Source of the DNA: Piper betle
Taxonomy: Eukaryota > Streptophyta > Magnoliopsida > Piperales > Piperaceae
DNA length: 64,000 nucleotides
Assembly (NCBI GenBank): GCA_033002965.1
Contig: JAURVB010003412.1
Span: 1 to 64,000, forward strand
Reading direction: 5' to 3'
The notes beneath the pieces are model-generated. The model made no database searches and was not told the origin of the DNA. It was given only the letters and a program-made list of their open reading frames with translations. Of this stretch, positions 11,491 through 24,100 are shown in pieces. The translations under genes were made by a program, and so were the position numbers. Within the stretch, counting starts at the first letter, position 1, and every line of letters starts with the position of its first letter.

Positions 11491-11493
<3 letters not shown>

Positions 11494-11529
<36 letters not shown>
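11494..11529. repeat. (TA)n microsatellite
   Basis: An uninterrupted TA run of about 36 bases lies inside LTR copy B. It is a likely length-polymorphic site. Confidence 0.95.
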
Positions 11530-11531
<2 letters not shown>

Positions 11532-13230
11532 TCTGGGTATGGATCGTAATATAGTAGGCCCGAAGACATCATGATCTGGATCTGAGTTTTCTAAAACAAA
11601 CTCGAGGGATCTCATTCTCGAAGGTTATTAAACCTGAAATTTATAGGACTAAATGGCCCGTATGGAGTGGGATACTATAAATCCACCACTCGACACGTCC
11701 GCTTACCTATCAAATCAAAACATGATAGAATGAGAGATCAAACTACAAGTAAGTCCTAAACAGACCTGGTAGAAGCTCTAATTATGTCCATACTCCTACT
11801 TTGTATCTACAAATCAAATCTAAAAGCTAACACCCATTATCTGAATGATGCATTCATATATCCTAAACAATACAATCATATCAAGCAGTCACATCCATCC
11901 AAATCATGATTTTCTAAATTACGTTGTAGTTAATTAAAAACTTGTACTTAATTTACCTAATTAGGTCATTAACATTCATTTCATATCATTCAAATCATGC
12001 CAATTCATTTTTATTTACAATCAAAGCACTCCATTATGTCAATCAATCAAATCCTAGTATGCAGTGCTAATAATTATCAATTTTAATTAATTAGGTCGAA
12101 AGTAATTATACCTCGCGCTGTCTACAATCGGCGATGATTAGGGCTTATTATGCATTTTGGGACTCGAATTCGGCCCCTGGCAATGTCCAAAGTTCAATAT
12201 CGGGTTTGGCAAAATGAATTCAATGAAAATTCGGTGATTTTTGGCGAATTCTAGTGAATCCGATTTTTTGGCGATTTCCAACAGTTTTTCGGCGACATTC
12301 AGGTGGTTTTTCAGTGACTTTTTTTGCAAGGTGGTCGGGGCTCTAGGTCGGCGTCAGCTCAGCGAGCTCGACACAACCACGGTGAGGATGAGGGTGACGA
12401 CGACAGCATTGGTCACTGATAGCGGCTGTGGGTCGGTCCTGGTCGCTCAGCTCGGCAAATCAGCCTTGTGCCAGTCTCGACGATAGCACACGGTGGGGGG
12501 AAGGGTTCATTTGGGTTGGCAGGGAAGCAACAGCGACACGTTGATGACAGAGCGGCAAGGCCAGTGGCAGAGTCGGCGTTGGGGTACGGCTCAAGGGTGT
12601 GGCTTCGGCACGTCGTGGAGGCCGTGCGGCGGCCGGATGGTTGGGGGATGGCTCGGTGAACTCCGATGGAGCTTGGCGACATTGATCCATGATGGTGGGG
12701 CGACCGGAGGTGGCATTGGCGGCAGCGTTCGGGGTGGCGATCGGGGAGAGAGTGGAAAGCGTTAGGGTGAAGGGATTTTGGTAGTAACTTCGCAATTGAA
12801 AGTTAGCTCGACTTTGACTTGAGTCAAATATAATAACTAATTCCTAATAAATTAAAATAAAATCCAAAAAATATTAAAAAATATCATAAAATATAATATA
12901 TTCAATAACATCAAAATGACATGTTTTATAATTAATAACCCACTCAAACTGCTATATAACATATCCTAATGCTTTATTCGGCCTAAAAATAATTCTACGA
13001 TCAAATACATAAAAATAATTACATATTGTTATATACTCTGATAATTCATTTTTCATTATTTTTTTAATGTTATCATTATATACTCGGGTATACTTGACCC
13101 TCATCGCTTATTATGTACGGTCAGCCTCAGTTCAGCACACGTATCATAAAACTGATTCGACTTGTACTGACGATTGAATCGACAAGTTCGCTAATGTAAA
13201 ACTGTGACTTGAATCATGTGTTTTATAACA

Positions 13231-13702
13231 TCCCCCATTGTATATAGAATAACCTTAAATCAAATGCCGTCAAAAATAAATATACACTTTGTCATGCAAC
13301 ATATGCCCTAAGTAAATAATTTTTAGGCTTATGTGTAAGAATGTGATTGGGAACAAAGGGCGGGCGGACGTAAAACTTTTGCATTATTATACTTAATTAA
13401 TCAAACAATCATAAGATTAAAAGTCATGAGCAGATTTTACTATGAAAAACGAAATGAGAAAGATACATAGAATAGAATGGAAGACTCAAATATTAGTACG
13501 TACCTTACAATCGTTTGTCAACAGCATTAATGGAAGTTCATTCAATTAATTGATAGTGTGCGGGAGTGTGTATCGGGTCGTAATTCAGTTGGGATTGCAT
13601 CCCATTTCACGTTCACACTCCTACTTAATAATTGGGTTATAGCCCATAACATCGACGAAACTTTCTTTCATACTCATATTTTGCGTCAAAGTCAAAGAAT
13701 GA

Positions 13703-13767
<65 letters not shown>

Positions 13768-15727
13768 ACACATACACAAATAATAATGTGCGAACTTTTA
13801 AAGAATATGAATAATGTGAACTTTCTTTATAAATATTAATTTTTCATCTGATGATTTAGACTGATTAATTACGAGTGACTGAATAATTTCATTAATAACT
13901 ATCTAATGACATTATGTCAACCATGCATTTAAATCATCGGACATGATATGACAGCCAAATCGGAAAATGACGAGCATAAAGTTGTGTTTTGAAAATGTTA
14001 AATTTGACTTTAGGTTAAACTTTCGATCAATCTTTTCTCAAATGTAAGGTCAAGCTAAATTAAGCTTAATCGAGGTTTGAACTGACACAACACCGACATC
14101 CTTCTAGGTATTTTGGGGTAACCTAATCCCATCTATTTCTACAACTTCACCATCAATGAGTTGTTGCATCATCATTAATAAATAATTTTATCCATGAGTT
14201 GTTACAAGCTATCATAGCAACTTAACCATGCATTCTATTCATCATGTTTTGCAAGTATAGTGGAATTCTTTAATAGTTCAATATACAATATATGAAGTGG
14301 ATTGCTCACCTATTTTAAGGCATTTCTTTAACAACTACATTAAATGCTAAACATACAATTTATAATAAAGAATTGACTCCACACTAACCAAAGTTTTAAT
14401 TTTAGGTATTTATAGAACTGTTAGTTAGGCCTTTTTTAAGATTGAGATATTTTCAAAACTTGCTTCGTGTAAATTTTTAAGATCAAATTTCTACTTGTTA
14501 GTGCATAATTAGAGTTCTTAAATAAAATTTAGGATTACACACCTAAATTTCAATACTTTGGGTTAGGTTGGCAACAAACCAAGTGATTAACCGGGGCTCA
14601 ACTAAACAAAGCTGGAGCTTAGGCTTGCCTTGCTTTGCCCGCAGACGAGCCGAGCCGAGCCTACTCTCAAACCTGGCATGACTTAAGCTCAAGTTAGTTA
14701 AATTTTTCAAAAATAATTATTCATAAAATATTTATTTTTAAACAATAAAAATATATAGAGTGACAGGTTCAAGTCTTAAAGCATCTTCTCGGGCTTGGCC
14801 CGTTGGTTGCGAACACCCTTCTTTGGGCTTTCTTGGAAATGTAAAATTACAACCGCTAAATATATATACTTAAAAATGCTCTTAACCTAATAATATTTAA
14901 AAGGAAAAAAACTAATAATTAGACAAGGCTGTCCCTTTTGGGTTACATCGATCCCACATTGTCCAGCAGGGTCCCACAGGCATCAGCAGCCAGATTGAAC
15001 AGTAAAACATTAGCTGGAAAACCTAGGAGGGCTCCACATTATTTTGTCACAATATAATATTTGTGATGGGCATCCATAAGAGCCTACACACCACCCAAAA
15101 CTACTACTGTTCCCCTCTTTGGGGGTACTGCGGCATATGTTTTTGTCAATTTTCTCCTCATTTTCACGGGGAATTAAGAGGAAGAAAATGATTGTCTGTG
15201 TTTTATGATTATGATTGAAGGAAAAGAGATGGATTTGGACAAAAGTCTCAGGCTAGCTTCCGAGCTAGAATTTCTTTTTCACGTAGTTTTGAGTGGCTGT
15301 TCCTAAGTCTAGTTGGAAGTGGACCATATGTTTTCCCTCACCTGTATAATTAGTATCAGACAAAACTAGTTTTTGGCTGATATATATAGGTTCCCTACTG
15401 TTCAAAATAATAACACAATAATTTTTTTTCCAACACATAGTTTTATAATTTATATGAATAAAATGGAGTAGTCAAGGAAGCTTTTTTACCCAAGAAACTG
15501 TGGTCATTAAGGCAAGCTAAATATTTTTTCTTATCAAAATGGATCCCTCTTCAAATTTATAAGAAGTCTCAAAAGATTTTGTAAAAGTTAGTGCCATTAC
15601 AACTTGCAGTTTTAATATCTTTGAATGTTCAACAAATTAGATTAAATTTTCCGAGTCCCCCTTGTTTTTGTCGTATCTTTTATATTTCATCTTTGCATTG
15701 GTCAATGCAGTTCTTTCTCTTAGTTAT
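13231..15727. other. AT-rich intergenic DNA
   Basis: No gene model is supported here. A long TA microsatellite lies at 13,708-13,764. Around 14,560-14,825, a GTTGGCAACAAACC segment and a GGTTGCGAACACCC segment flank GAGCCGAGCCGAGC-type sequence. This suggests a worn hAT-type MITE, but the ends cannot be paired with confidence. Confidence 0.6.
13708..13764. repeat. (TA)n microsatellite
   Basis: This run of about 57 bases is almost pure TA. The adjacent open frame is an artefact of the Tyr-Ile repeat. Confidence 0.95.
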
Positions 15728-16300
15728 AGTTGCAAAAATTAGAATCGGAGTCCGAATCGGTTTTTAAGAGAGTCACCGAATTGGATTGAATAAATTTAAA
15801 TCGGCTATGAATCGGTTCAGTTGAATCGGCCTTATATAAAAATTTAACTTAGTCAAAATTGGTAGGTTATTAGTTATAGAATATATCATTTTGATGTTAT
15901 TTTTATGTTACGATATGTATTATATTTTATGATATTTTTTCAGATTTTTTTAGATTTTTTTAAAAACTATTTAGAATTAGTTATTATTTTTGACTCGAGT
16001 CGAAAGAGAGTCAACTTTTAATTATAAGAATGTCACGTACTATTTCTTTCTCCTATATTCTCTCTCTTGACACTCCGCTTATCCTTACACCTCCACCATT
16101 GCCATCACCCCTGCCCAATCTGCCCTGCCCTGCCTTCCCCTACCGGCCCCATCCTACCACCACCATCCCCTGCCCCATCCCACCGCCCACTTCCCTACCT
16201 ATTCCCCGCTCACCTTGCCCTTGCTCCCGCCACCCCTTCCCCACCTGCCCCTCCCATCCCTTGTGCACCCAACCGCCACCCCCACCGAATCTGCCGAAGT
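15728..16300 (+). repeat. Dispersed repeat C with AATCGG motifs
   Basis: It begins GTTGCAAAAATTAGAATCGG exactly like the repeat at 49,851. It has several AATCGG motifs, then the GGTTATTAGTTATAGA block shared with the LTR family, a GAGTCAA.TTTTAATTA block, and a C-rich tract (16,080-16,290). The C-rich tract yields proline-rich false ORFs. It looks like a truncated or rearranged derivative of the local LTR family. Confidence 0.6.
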
Positions 16301-17720
16301 AAGTTTTCAACTTTCTATCCAAAATATATTCATGCCGGGAGCATTCATGACATGCATTTATTGGGTTTATTGTATCTTGAAATTCTGGCAAAGAATAGAA
16401 CAAATTCTCTTGAATTGTGACGTACAGCCCAAAACAGCTCAGGTGCCAGCAAGAAACCATGACTAGTGAGTTTGCCTTCACTTGTGGGCAAGACCTTTTC
16501 TAACGCTGTCTTTGACTTCCCAAGCCAAGAAGATAACCATTAGGTCAAATAACCACTAATTTCATACATACTCATACAACACAATATACATATTTATAAA
16601 AAAAACAGTAAATATCAGTTCAAGCAAATTCTAGGAAGACATGCTATAAAAACATATGCAACAAAATGTATTAAAATTTTTTTTCCATAAATCTATTTGG
16701 CTCGAATATAATAATAGCATACAAGAATCGCTATAAAAGAAGTTCTAGAGATCAGGGCATGCATTATTAACTGTCAATGCAATAATAAAACCAAATAAGC
16801 TTGGAAAATATTACAAATTAGCATGATAGCCCTAATTATTTATCGGTAGTTGCAAATTTGCCTTCAAGTTGTTGTTCTCATGACGATTTTTTTAAGGATG
16901 GTCGATCAGTTTTTAGTCTTAAACTAAAAATTATATTTATTTTAACATTTTATTACGACTGAATATTTCAAATAATAAGCATTAGGGTCTTACAACAATA
17001 GATATGATTTATGTGGACTCAATTAAGTTGAAATAAAATCGATGGCCGCCTATTTTTGACGTATTAAATTCACAAACTGCTGGAACTCTAAATTTTCAGA
17101 TTCAAGTGCAGTGAGCCAAATTATAGACTGTGGGATTAGTAGTCATCAAAATTACTCTTGTAATTCATGAAGTTTGGTAGGAAGAACTTGTCAAGAGGCA
17201 TTCAATGGAGTGAAAGATGGTGCCATGTCCACCATACAGTAGGACAAGTGCAATTAGAGGCCATAAGTGGATCTATCAAATATGCAGTGCTGTTGATTAG
17301 CAAAGGGCTTACCTAGTTTGCACTTATCCTTGCTTGATGAATTAATGTGGCCCACAAACTTCAGTAATTCTTCTTCTACTGGTTACCTGATAGATCCTCA
17401 TGTTAAGGAATCCGATAACAAGACGATAAGCTTCAATGACAAAGCTTATAAGTCTTTAGAACTCCAACTTGAAGAATTTAAGAGCAAGAAAAAGGCAGCG
17501 CCACGCGGGTAAAAAAATAGAGCTTTTATTTAACTTGATAACAATGCTTCCTCAATGCATGACGACCTCTTAATATATATCATAACTTGACTAAAACATA
17601 AAACAACGACTAATTTACCCTTCTTAAGTCACCTACAATAATTAATACATATAAATGACAAAACTAATGACCAAAATAACCATAATTAATAATTTATAAA
17701 CAGAGAATAAAATAAAATTT
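16301..17720. other. Intergenic DNA downstream of NAPRT, no supported gene
   Basis: Mostly AT-rich sequence. The one frame worth noting is 17,318-17,512 (+), 64 codons with a hydrophilic, Lys-rich C-terminus (ending EEFKSKKKAAPRG). It has no recognisable domain, promoter or splice context, so I do not call it a gene. Confidence 0.5.
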
Positions 17721-17724
17721 AGAA

Positions 17725-17922
17725 ACACTCATCTTGCGAAGACTTTCTCTCCATGTTCCTTCTTGTATAAACTTCTATAGCTTTAGGATGTTCAACCCTT
17801 CTCAAATAAGTCCCTTCTTTATTATGTTCATCAATATTAGGATCCAAAATAGGCATAGGAATTATTTCATCTTCTACATCATCATCACCCAAAGGGGCTA
17901 AATTCGAAACTCCTTGCTTCTA
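17725..17922 (-). pseudogene. Possible retrotransposon polyprotein fragment
   Basis: A minus-strand open segment of about 65 codons reads APLGDDDVEDEIIPMPIL, then EGTYLRRVEHPKAIEVYTRR, and ends in a stop near 17,725. Acidic stretches followed by a VYTRR-like motif resemble the linker before RT in copia-type polyproteins. This is a weak recollection and no diagnostic catalytic motif is present. It lies downstream of NAPRT on the same strand. Confidence 0.25.
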
Positions 17923-18136
17923 ATATAAATTCAATAACATTTGCACCACAATAACAATAACTAAATGCACAAACAAAATTTTAAATTGGGAAAGCAGAAC
18001 TCAAAGAGGCTGCACCACAATAACAAAAGAGAAATTAACCATTCAACAATTAGCACAATTACAACACACATTTCGAAACTCCTTGCTCCTTCAAGTTACT
18101 GAGATCATTGCCCAAACACACTTTGATCGAGTTCTT

Positions 18137-21100
18137 TCACTGCAACTCTCCAACTGGTGCTTCATTTAGCCATAGATTGTGAATGAAATCATAGAGCTCG
18201 GCACTTACACTCACCTGTTAAAGTGGATAGTTAGTTAAATTTTCTGATTCAATGGAGGATTTACCAGATTAAAACAGTTAAAATTGAAGTGCTGCTACCT
18301 TGTAGGGAGTTGGATTTAGTCGCCTCATATGATCAGGCCGCATTTGACCGAGCTGTTGTATGCAACGGTCTCTAACGTCCTTCAGAGTTGGCAATTCTTC
18401 TCTCCTTTTACCTAGATGAAAAACCAGCAGCCGTGTCCTGTTACTTAAGATCAGCAACGTGCATTTAATTCACACCACAAATTCCATGGTTAAAAGAAAT
18501 GAAAACAAAGACTTAAAACAGTTGTCCCACAGTTTCTGAAGTGGAATACAGTTTAATATATTCCGTCTATGCAAGTGGTAACAAGTTATAATTCTAATTA
18601 TCATATTTGCATTTCTCATGTTTCGGATACAAATTTCATCTCCAGCTGATGCACTTGTAGAAATAAATCAGTCAATGTCTTCTATTTTGCTTAAACCATA
18701 TGACTGAGGGGTTGTTTAGGATTAGAATTTCTTCAATTTGTGACAACCATTATCAATTTTCATTCATTGCAGTTCAATTTTAAAAAACCTCTAACTGATT
18801 CTTCTTGGCCTTCCTTGTTTCTTCTTCTTAATGTACTTCTGTGTTTACTCCTCCCCTTGTTTAAACTATCACCGACAAAATCATTATCGACATCATGTTT
18901 TTACCTCCACCTTTTTAATGGTATTGGCTTTGCAAGACAAACAAGTATCACAATATCCATTATGATAACTTCCTCTACCGATAATTCTTACCTGATTTTC
19001 CAGGCCAATAACATTTTAAAAGCTCCTCCACTTTTTGCGGAACCACATATGCTCTCTTTGACTCATTAAAAGGATGTCGGCACAATATTCTTTCTCCAAC
19101 CTGCAAAAGTAAGAAAGTAAACAAAATACTTTCCACCAAGCTATGAGAAAAGCCATACATAAAGAATCCATTTGCGTTAATGAATGAAACTTCAAAATGT
19201 AAAAAACATCAAAAGGCTTATAAAATGGACACAACAGTTTGCATCCAATTCAATAAAAAAGCACGATGAAGATCCAAAAGAAAAGAAAAACTAAGCTGTG
19301 CATCAAAAAAATTATAAAGCTGTACTGAGAAATCACCCTTGGAGGAGGTTCATTTTCACCCGTCATTATGTCCACCAGAGGATAGCCTTCTTTACCGTAC
19401 AGTCTATAAGATACTTTTTACATGGTATAGACACCTACAGTAAGTTCAGAAGTTAAAAAGTTCATGCTTAAAAATGTGCACGTTTTCTGTATGTGTTCAA
19501 GAAAGAGATGGAAATCACAGCTTGCATAAAGAACCTTAGAAACATCTTCAGAGAGTTTAATGCGAGGTACTTTCTTTATCTCAACAAGCTTAAAAACACA
19601 ACCAAGAGCTGCCTGGGCATAACATGTCACAAGGTATGTTCCAATTCCAAATGCATCAATTTCGTGTCCCTTGAAACAAAATCAGAAAAGATCAGAATTT
19701 GAACAAGTAGAGAAAGAAGGCATAATAATAGAGATGAATCATGTGCATCTTCTATCATATACACCGAAGAACTAGGTGCGATGACCAGAGAATAAGACAG
19801 AATACCTACAGGAAGTGGTGCAGAAATATTAGCATTAGGGTTTTCTTCACAGTTGTAAAAGAAATTATGCAATTCTAAGTTCTACAGTATTACTTGTAGT
19901 TTCTCTAATTGATTTATGAGGGTTAAAGATTTGATTAACAAGGAGTCATTAGGTTTAGATTATACACGTAAGGTGTTTCACCATTATAACCATTAATAAC
20001 ATAAACACACAGGAGACATGTTATCCCCTCCGTCAACCTTATTTTTTTCTTGATGATTCATCTTCGTTTCCTGTTGCCAGCTTTGAGGTGGAAACAAGCA
20101 TGTCTTTGCTACTAGTTCTATAATGGAAGATTCTCAATCGATGATCATCTCCGGATGCCTATCCAATGCTCTAAGAATGTATATAATGAAGTTGACATTA
20201 AGGCTTGAGGCTTCATTTCATTAACCTCTCCTTTATAAGTAGGAACAAGGTTTGCCATCTCAGATGTTGGTACCAAATCGGCCCTTCCTCTTGGAGACAT
20301 CAAAAAAAGTTGGAGAATATTGGAGAAATTTAAAATTGACTGACACAAGTAAATATCATTAGAATATTAATAGTACTATTTTGTTCATACATTTAATATT
20401 GTTATTCTAATAATAAATAATAATCAAGTCAATCACACCAATATAACAATCAATATAAAACACTAAATACTTAACGCTGAAAAAATAAAACATTAATATC
20501 ATATTTAAATTTTTTTAAAAAAAATCATATTCAAACATTGACAATATATCTAAAACCAACAAATCTAGACAATAAGCCTAATCTGAATTCATGTCTAGAC
20601 AGACCCCCATCATCCAATACAGCCATAATATAGTCCAACTCATTTAGTACAAGTTAATGAGCCTAGACATTTCTTCAAAAGTGATACACTAAGTTGAAGA
20701 ATGTAAAAACCAAATAAATTAATCTTAATCCGGTAAGTATTGGATGTGGAGCCCACCCGCCAACCTCCTCCCAATTGTAGACTCTCTCCCCCCCCCTCTT
20801 CCCCTTTCCACCTCCATTCAATAGTCACCGGTAAGAGGTAAATAATGAAACTTACCTTTCTCATGACAATTATAAGTTTTTGGATAGTGACGATGGAAGT
20901 ACACTTCAAACTCCTCTACCAAAGAATCTATTTAAAGATGAAAAAGGTGATTTTTCATGATTTTCTACTACATCAATCAACTTCATTGTCCAAAAATAAA
21001 ATTTGATATTTTATAGACACAAAATTTTCAATTTTTTATTAGACTCCTTAATCGAGACAAATGTGATATTCATTTGACCCCTCACGAATTTTCAGACATG

Positions 21101-24100
21101 CCAAATCGTCGTAGTGAAGAAGGTTCAATTACTCTAACACATGATTAAAGAATTATTTTATCAATCAAAGACTTTTAATTACTTTAATCATTAAATTTTC
21201 ATGTGCACAACTTTTCTTCATTAAAACCTCTTAAGTATTTAAATAAAATTAATTATATAATTAAAGAGGATTTAATTATAATTTTTTATGATTGAAGAGG
21301 GTGCACTTCTTTTCATCATTTAAACCCATGGACACTTTTTTGTTCTTTTTTACAAAAGGATAGGGTCATTGGTGGGCTAATAATTTGCACAGACCTGCTT
21401 CATTTATTTTTTAAACTAGTCGGACAACCCATTAAAATATTAATTATTTTGCATAAAAATTTACAGTGAAGGAAAATAATAATAATAAAAAGGGAGGACA
21501 CTTTATGTCCTACCTTTTTTAAGTTTCTTTCTGAGTTGCTCTCCCATGCTTCGCTTTTCTTTAGATCCACAAAGTAATTTTCTTTTTCTTTTTCTTTTAC
21601 TTTCTCCTTTCCTTTCTTTCTCTTTCTTCTCTTCCTTCTCTTCCTTATACAAACTTGCGGATTCAAAACGATTTTCCCCTCTACAAACTTTTCGCATAGA
21701 TTTCTTGACTTACAACTATTTTCTACGTACAAATTTCTTCATTTTTTTCCCATTTTCTCTATACCAATCTCTTAGTAAGATTTTTGTTGTTTGAAATCAT
21801 TCTGGTAAAGATGTCTTGGTTTATTACCACTTTAAGATTGATGCCTCTCTTTTTTCTTATATTTTGCAAATTTAATTTTTGTTTTCTCGATTTTAAACTT
21901 TTGGTACGATTTTTATGGTTAAACCCCACTTTGAACAAATTTGTTCGTACAATTTTCTTGGTTTGAAACCACTTTTGCTTTGTACTTTTTTTTGTTAAGG
22001 TTTCTTGATTCAAAAACATTTTGGTAAATTTTTTTTGGTTAATTACCATTTTTTATCAGGGAAGCCATTTTTTTGATCAACTTTATCATTGTTTTTAGAG
22101 CAAAGACGCCCTTTTCTTATACAAAGTTGATCAACACTCTAGCTCGCCGTCCATGCTTTATTTTTATTTTTGAAAACACTAATTGATTCAGAAAAAGAGA
22201 TAGCAACAAGACAGAAAGTAATCTCACCCTCAAGACTAGTCATTTTTTTTACAAGCATGGGAAAAAGTAGATTGATTCAAAGAAAACAAATAGCAATGGG
22301 GGAGAAATTAATTTCAACCCCAATGCTATTTTTCTTATTCAAGCATGGGAACAAGTAGAAAAAGATAATTGAAGGAAAACAAGCAATGAGGAAGAAATTA
22401 ATCTCATTAATCCCAACCTCAGGATACTCCTCCCAAATACTGTGGATCACCTTGCCTTGTATGTTTCTTTTCTCCTTTTTTGTTTGAACGTATTCTTTTT
22501 CACTCTCTTGTTGTGTCATCCTTTTTTCCTTACAAGCCTACTTTCTCCTGTCAGACCATGATTTTAAGGAGAAACCCTCCCCTAAATCAGGGATTTTTGG
22601 TGGAATTTTTCTCTTTTGTTTCACCAAATCCTTCATCTGGTTGACAACAGATACTATCCCTTTTTGTAACACCCTGGTTTCGGTTTACCTAAAACCGAAT
22701 CACAAATGTTACGATCGAGACAAATCCTGTTTAAAGTTGTTTGTCGGTAAGACTCGATCGATAAAATAGATCGAAATAACCTTTTTGATGTCATGAGAAT
22801 AAAAGACATTGTTAAATATACGTTAAAACACATCAAATATAAATAAAAGTAAAAACAACAATAACTACATTGAGCTCAATTGTGCGTAGTGTTTATCTGT
22901 CCTCCCACTAGCATTAGTAACAAGTGTTACTAGTCCAAAAAATAAGTAATACAAACGGGCAAATGGGTATTCCATTACTCACGAAAACATAAGAATTGCC
23001 TTATACTGGGCGGTAAGCAAACATACTTAAACAAGTGCCCGCACGCTTGCACGGTTAATATTCATATTCACACATACAACGCTTACACCCTCACATCCTC
23101 CATATTACATCTGCCACGGTACTAGAGTAGCAAAAAGAACGGTTAAGTTAGTGCCACAAATTTTGAAAATGTGTTGCGTTACGCAATACTCTCGTACACC
23201 GCACTACCTCAGGGTTTGAAAGAATATTAGTGCGGTCCATATATATCTTCGTACCGTTCATTCTCTTATTCGTGAAACCTGTAAAAATACGCGTACTTAT
23301 ATAATAGGTTTAGAGAAAAGGTTTGTATCATATATTTATGAAGTTTCAGTTCAAAAACCAACAAGGGATCTCATCCTTGTAGTTTTATTAAATATGTGTA
23401 GAAAATACGGCTAAATGGCTCGACATCAGAGGGAATCGATGAAATGTTGCCAATGCAGTCCTACGTCTAAAACACGATTAAACTCGACACACATGGAGTC
23501 AAGCAGAGATTAAGCAAAAGGAGAATCCTACGGACTTATGGTCCAAGCTCCAAGAGTATCGACACATCTACAGTGAGTTCAGACTTCGTAACCTACATCG
23601 AAACCCACTGCTAAGTAAAATACCAATGTCTCTGTATGATGCATGCTCATAGTGTGTACTCGTATCATCAATACATCTAAATAAAGAAAACAGTGTTAAA
23701 AACCCTATAACCAATCACGTGACAAGCAAATCGAGACATAATAATAATAAATAAATAAACAAAAAAATGCACTCATAGATAATTAGATAAATAATAAATA
23801 AATAAATAAACAAAAAAACGCACTCATAGATAATTAGATAAATAATAAATACATGAACATAAATAATAGCCTAGTTATAAAATAATAATATAATTATACT
23901 ATATAAATACACAGGTAAACACGAGTAAATATCAATATATACTCGTGTTAGTAAAAATATAAATAAATAAATAAATATATAATAATCGAATAAATAAATA
24001 AATAAACAAATAGTTAATACTCATTAATCATGAATATTAATAATATTATAGTTATACAATATAAGAATACATAATAAATACAAATAAATAATAACATACA

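Larger units (their letters stand above)
10027..13230 (-). repeat. 5' LTR of the Ty3/gypsy remnant (copy B)
   Basis: It reads on the minus strand from TGTTATAAAACACATGATTC (13,230) to GGGTGTTA (about 10,027). It aligns with copies A1 and A2 over nearly its full length. It is about 3.2 kb, matching the solo LTR at 22,665-25,858 (3,194 bp). It includes a 287-bp tandem duplication, a TA microsatellite (11,494-11,529) and a GC-rich block (12,330-12,780) that produces spurious overlapping frames on both strands. The primer-binding site follows its 3' end. Confidence 0.8.

Noticed and set aside
12138..12795. Several overlapping frames on both strands
   Set aside because: They come from the GC-rich block of LTR copy B, where stops are rare on every frame.
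16030..16481. Proline-rich plus-strand frames and a Gly-rich minus-strand frame
   Set aside because: A C-rich low-complexity tract inside a dispersed repeat gives open frames by composition.
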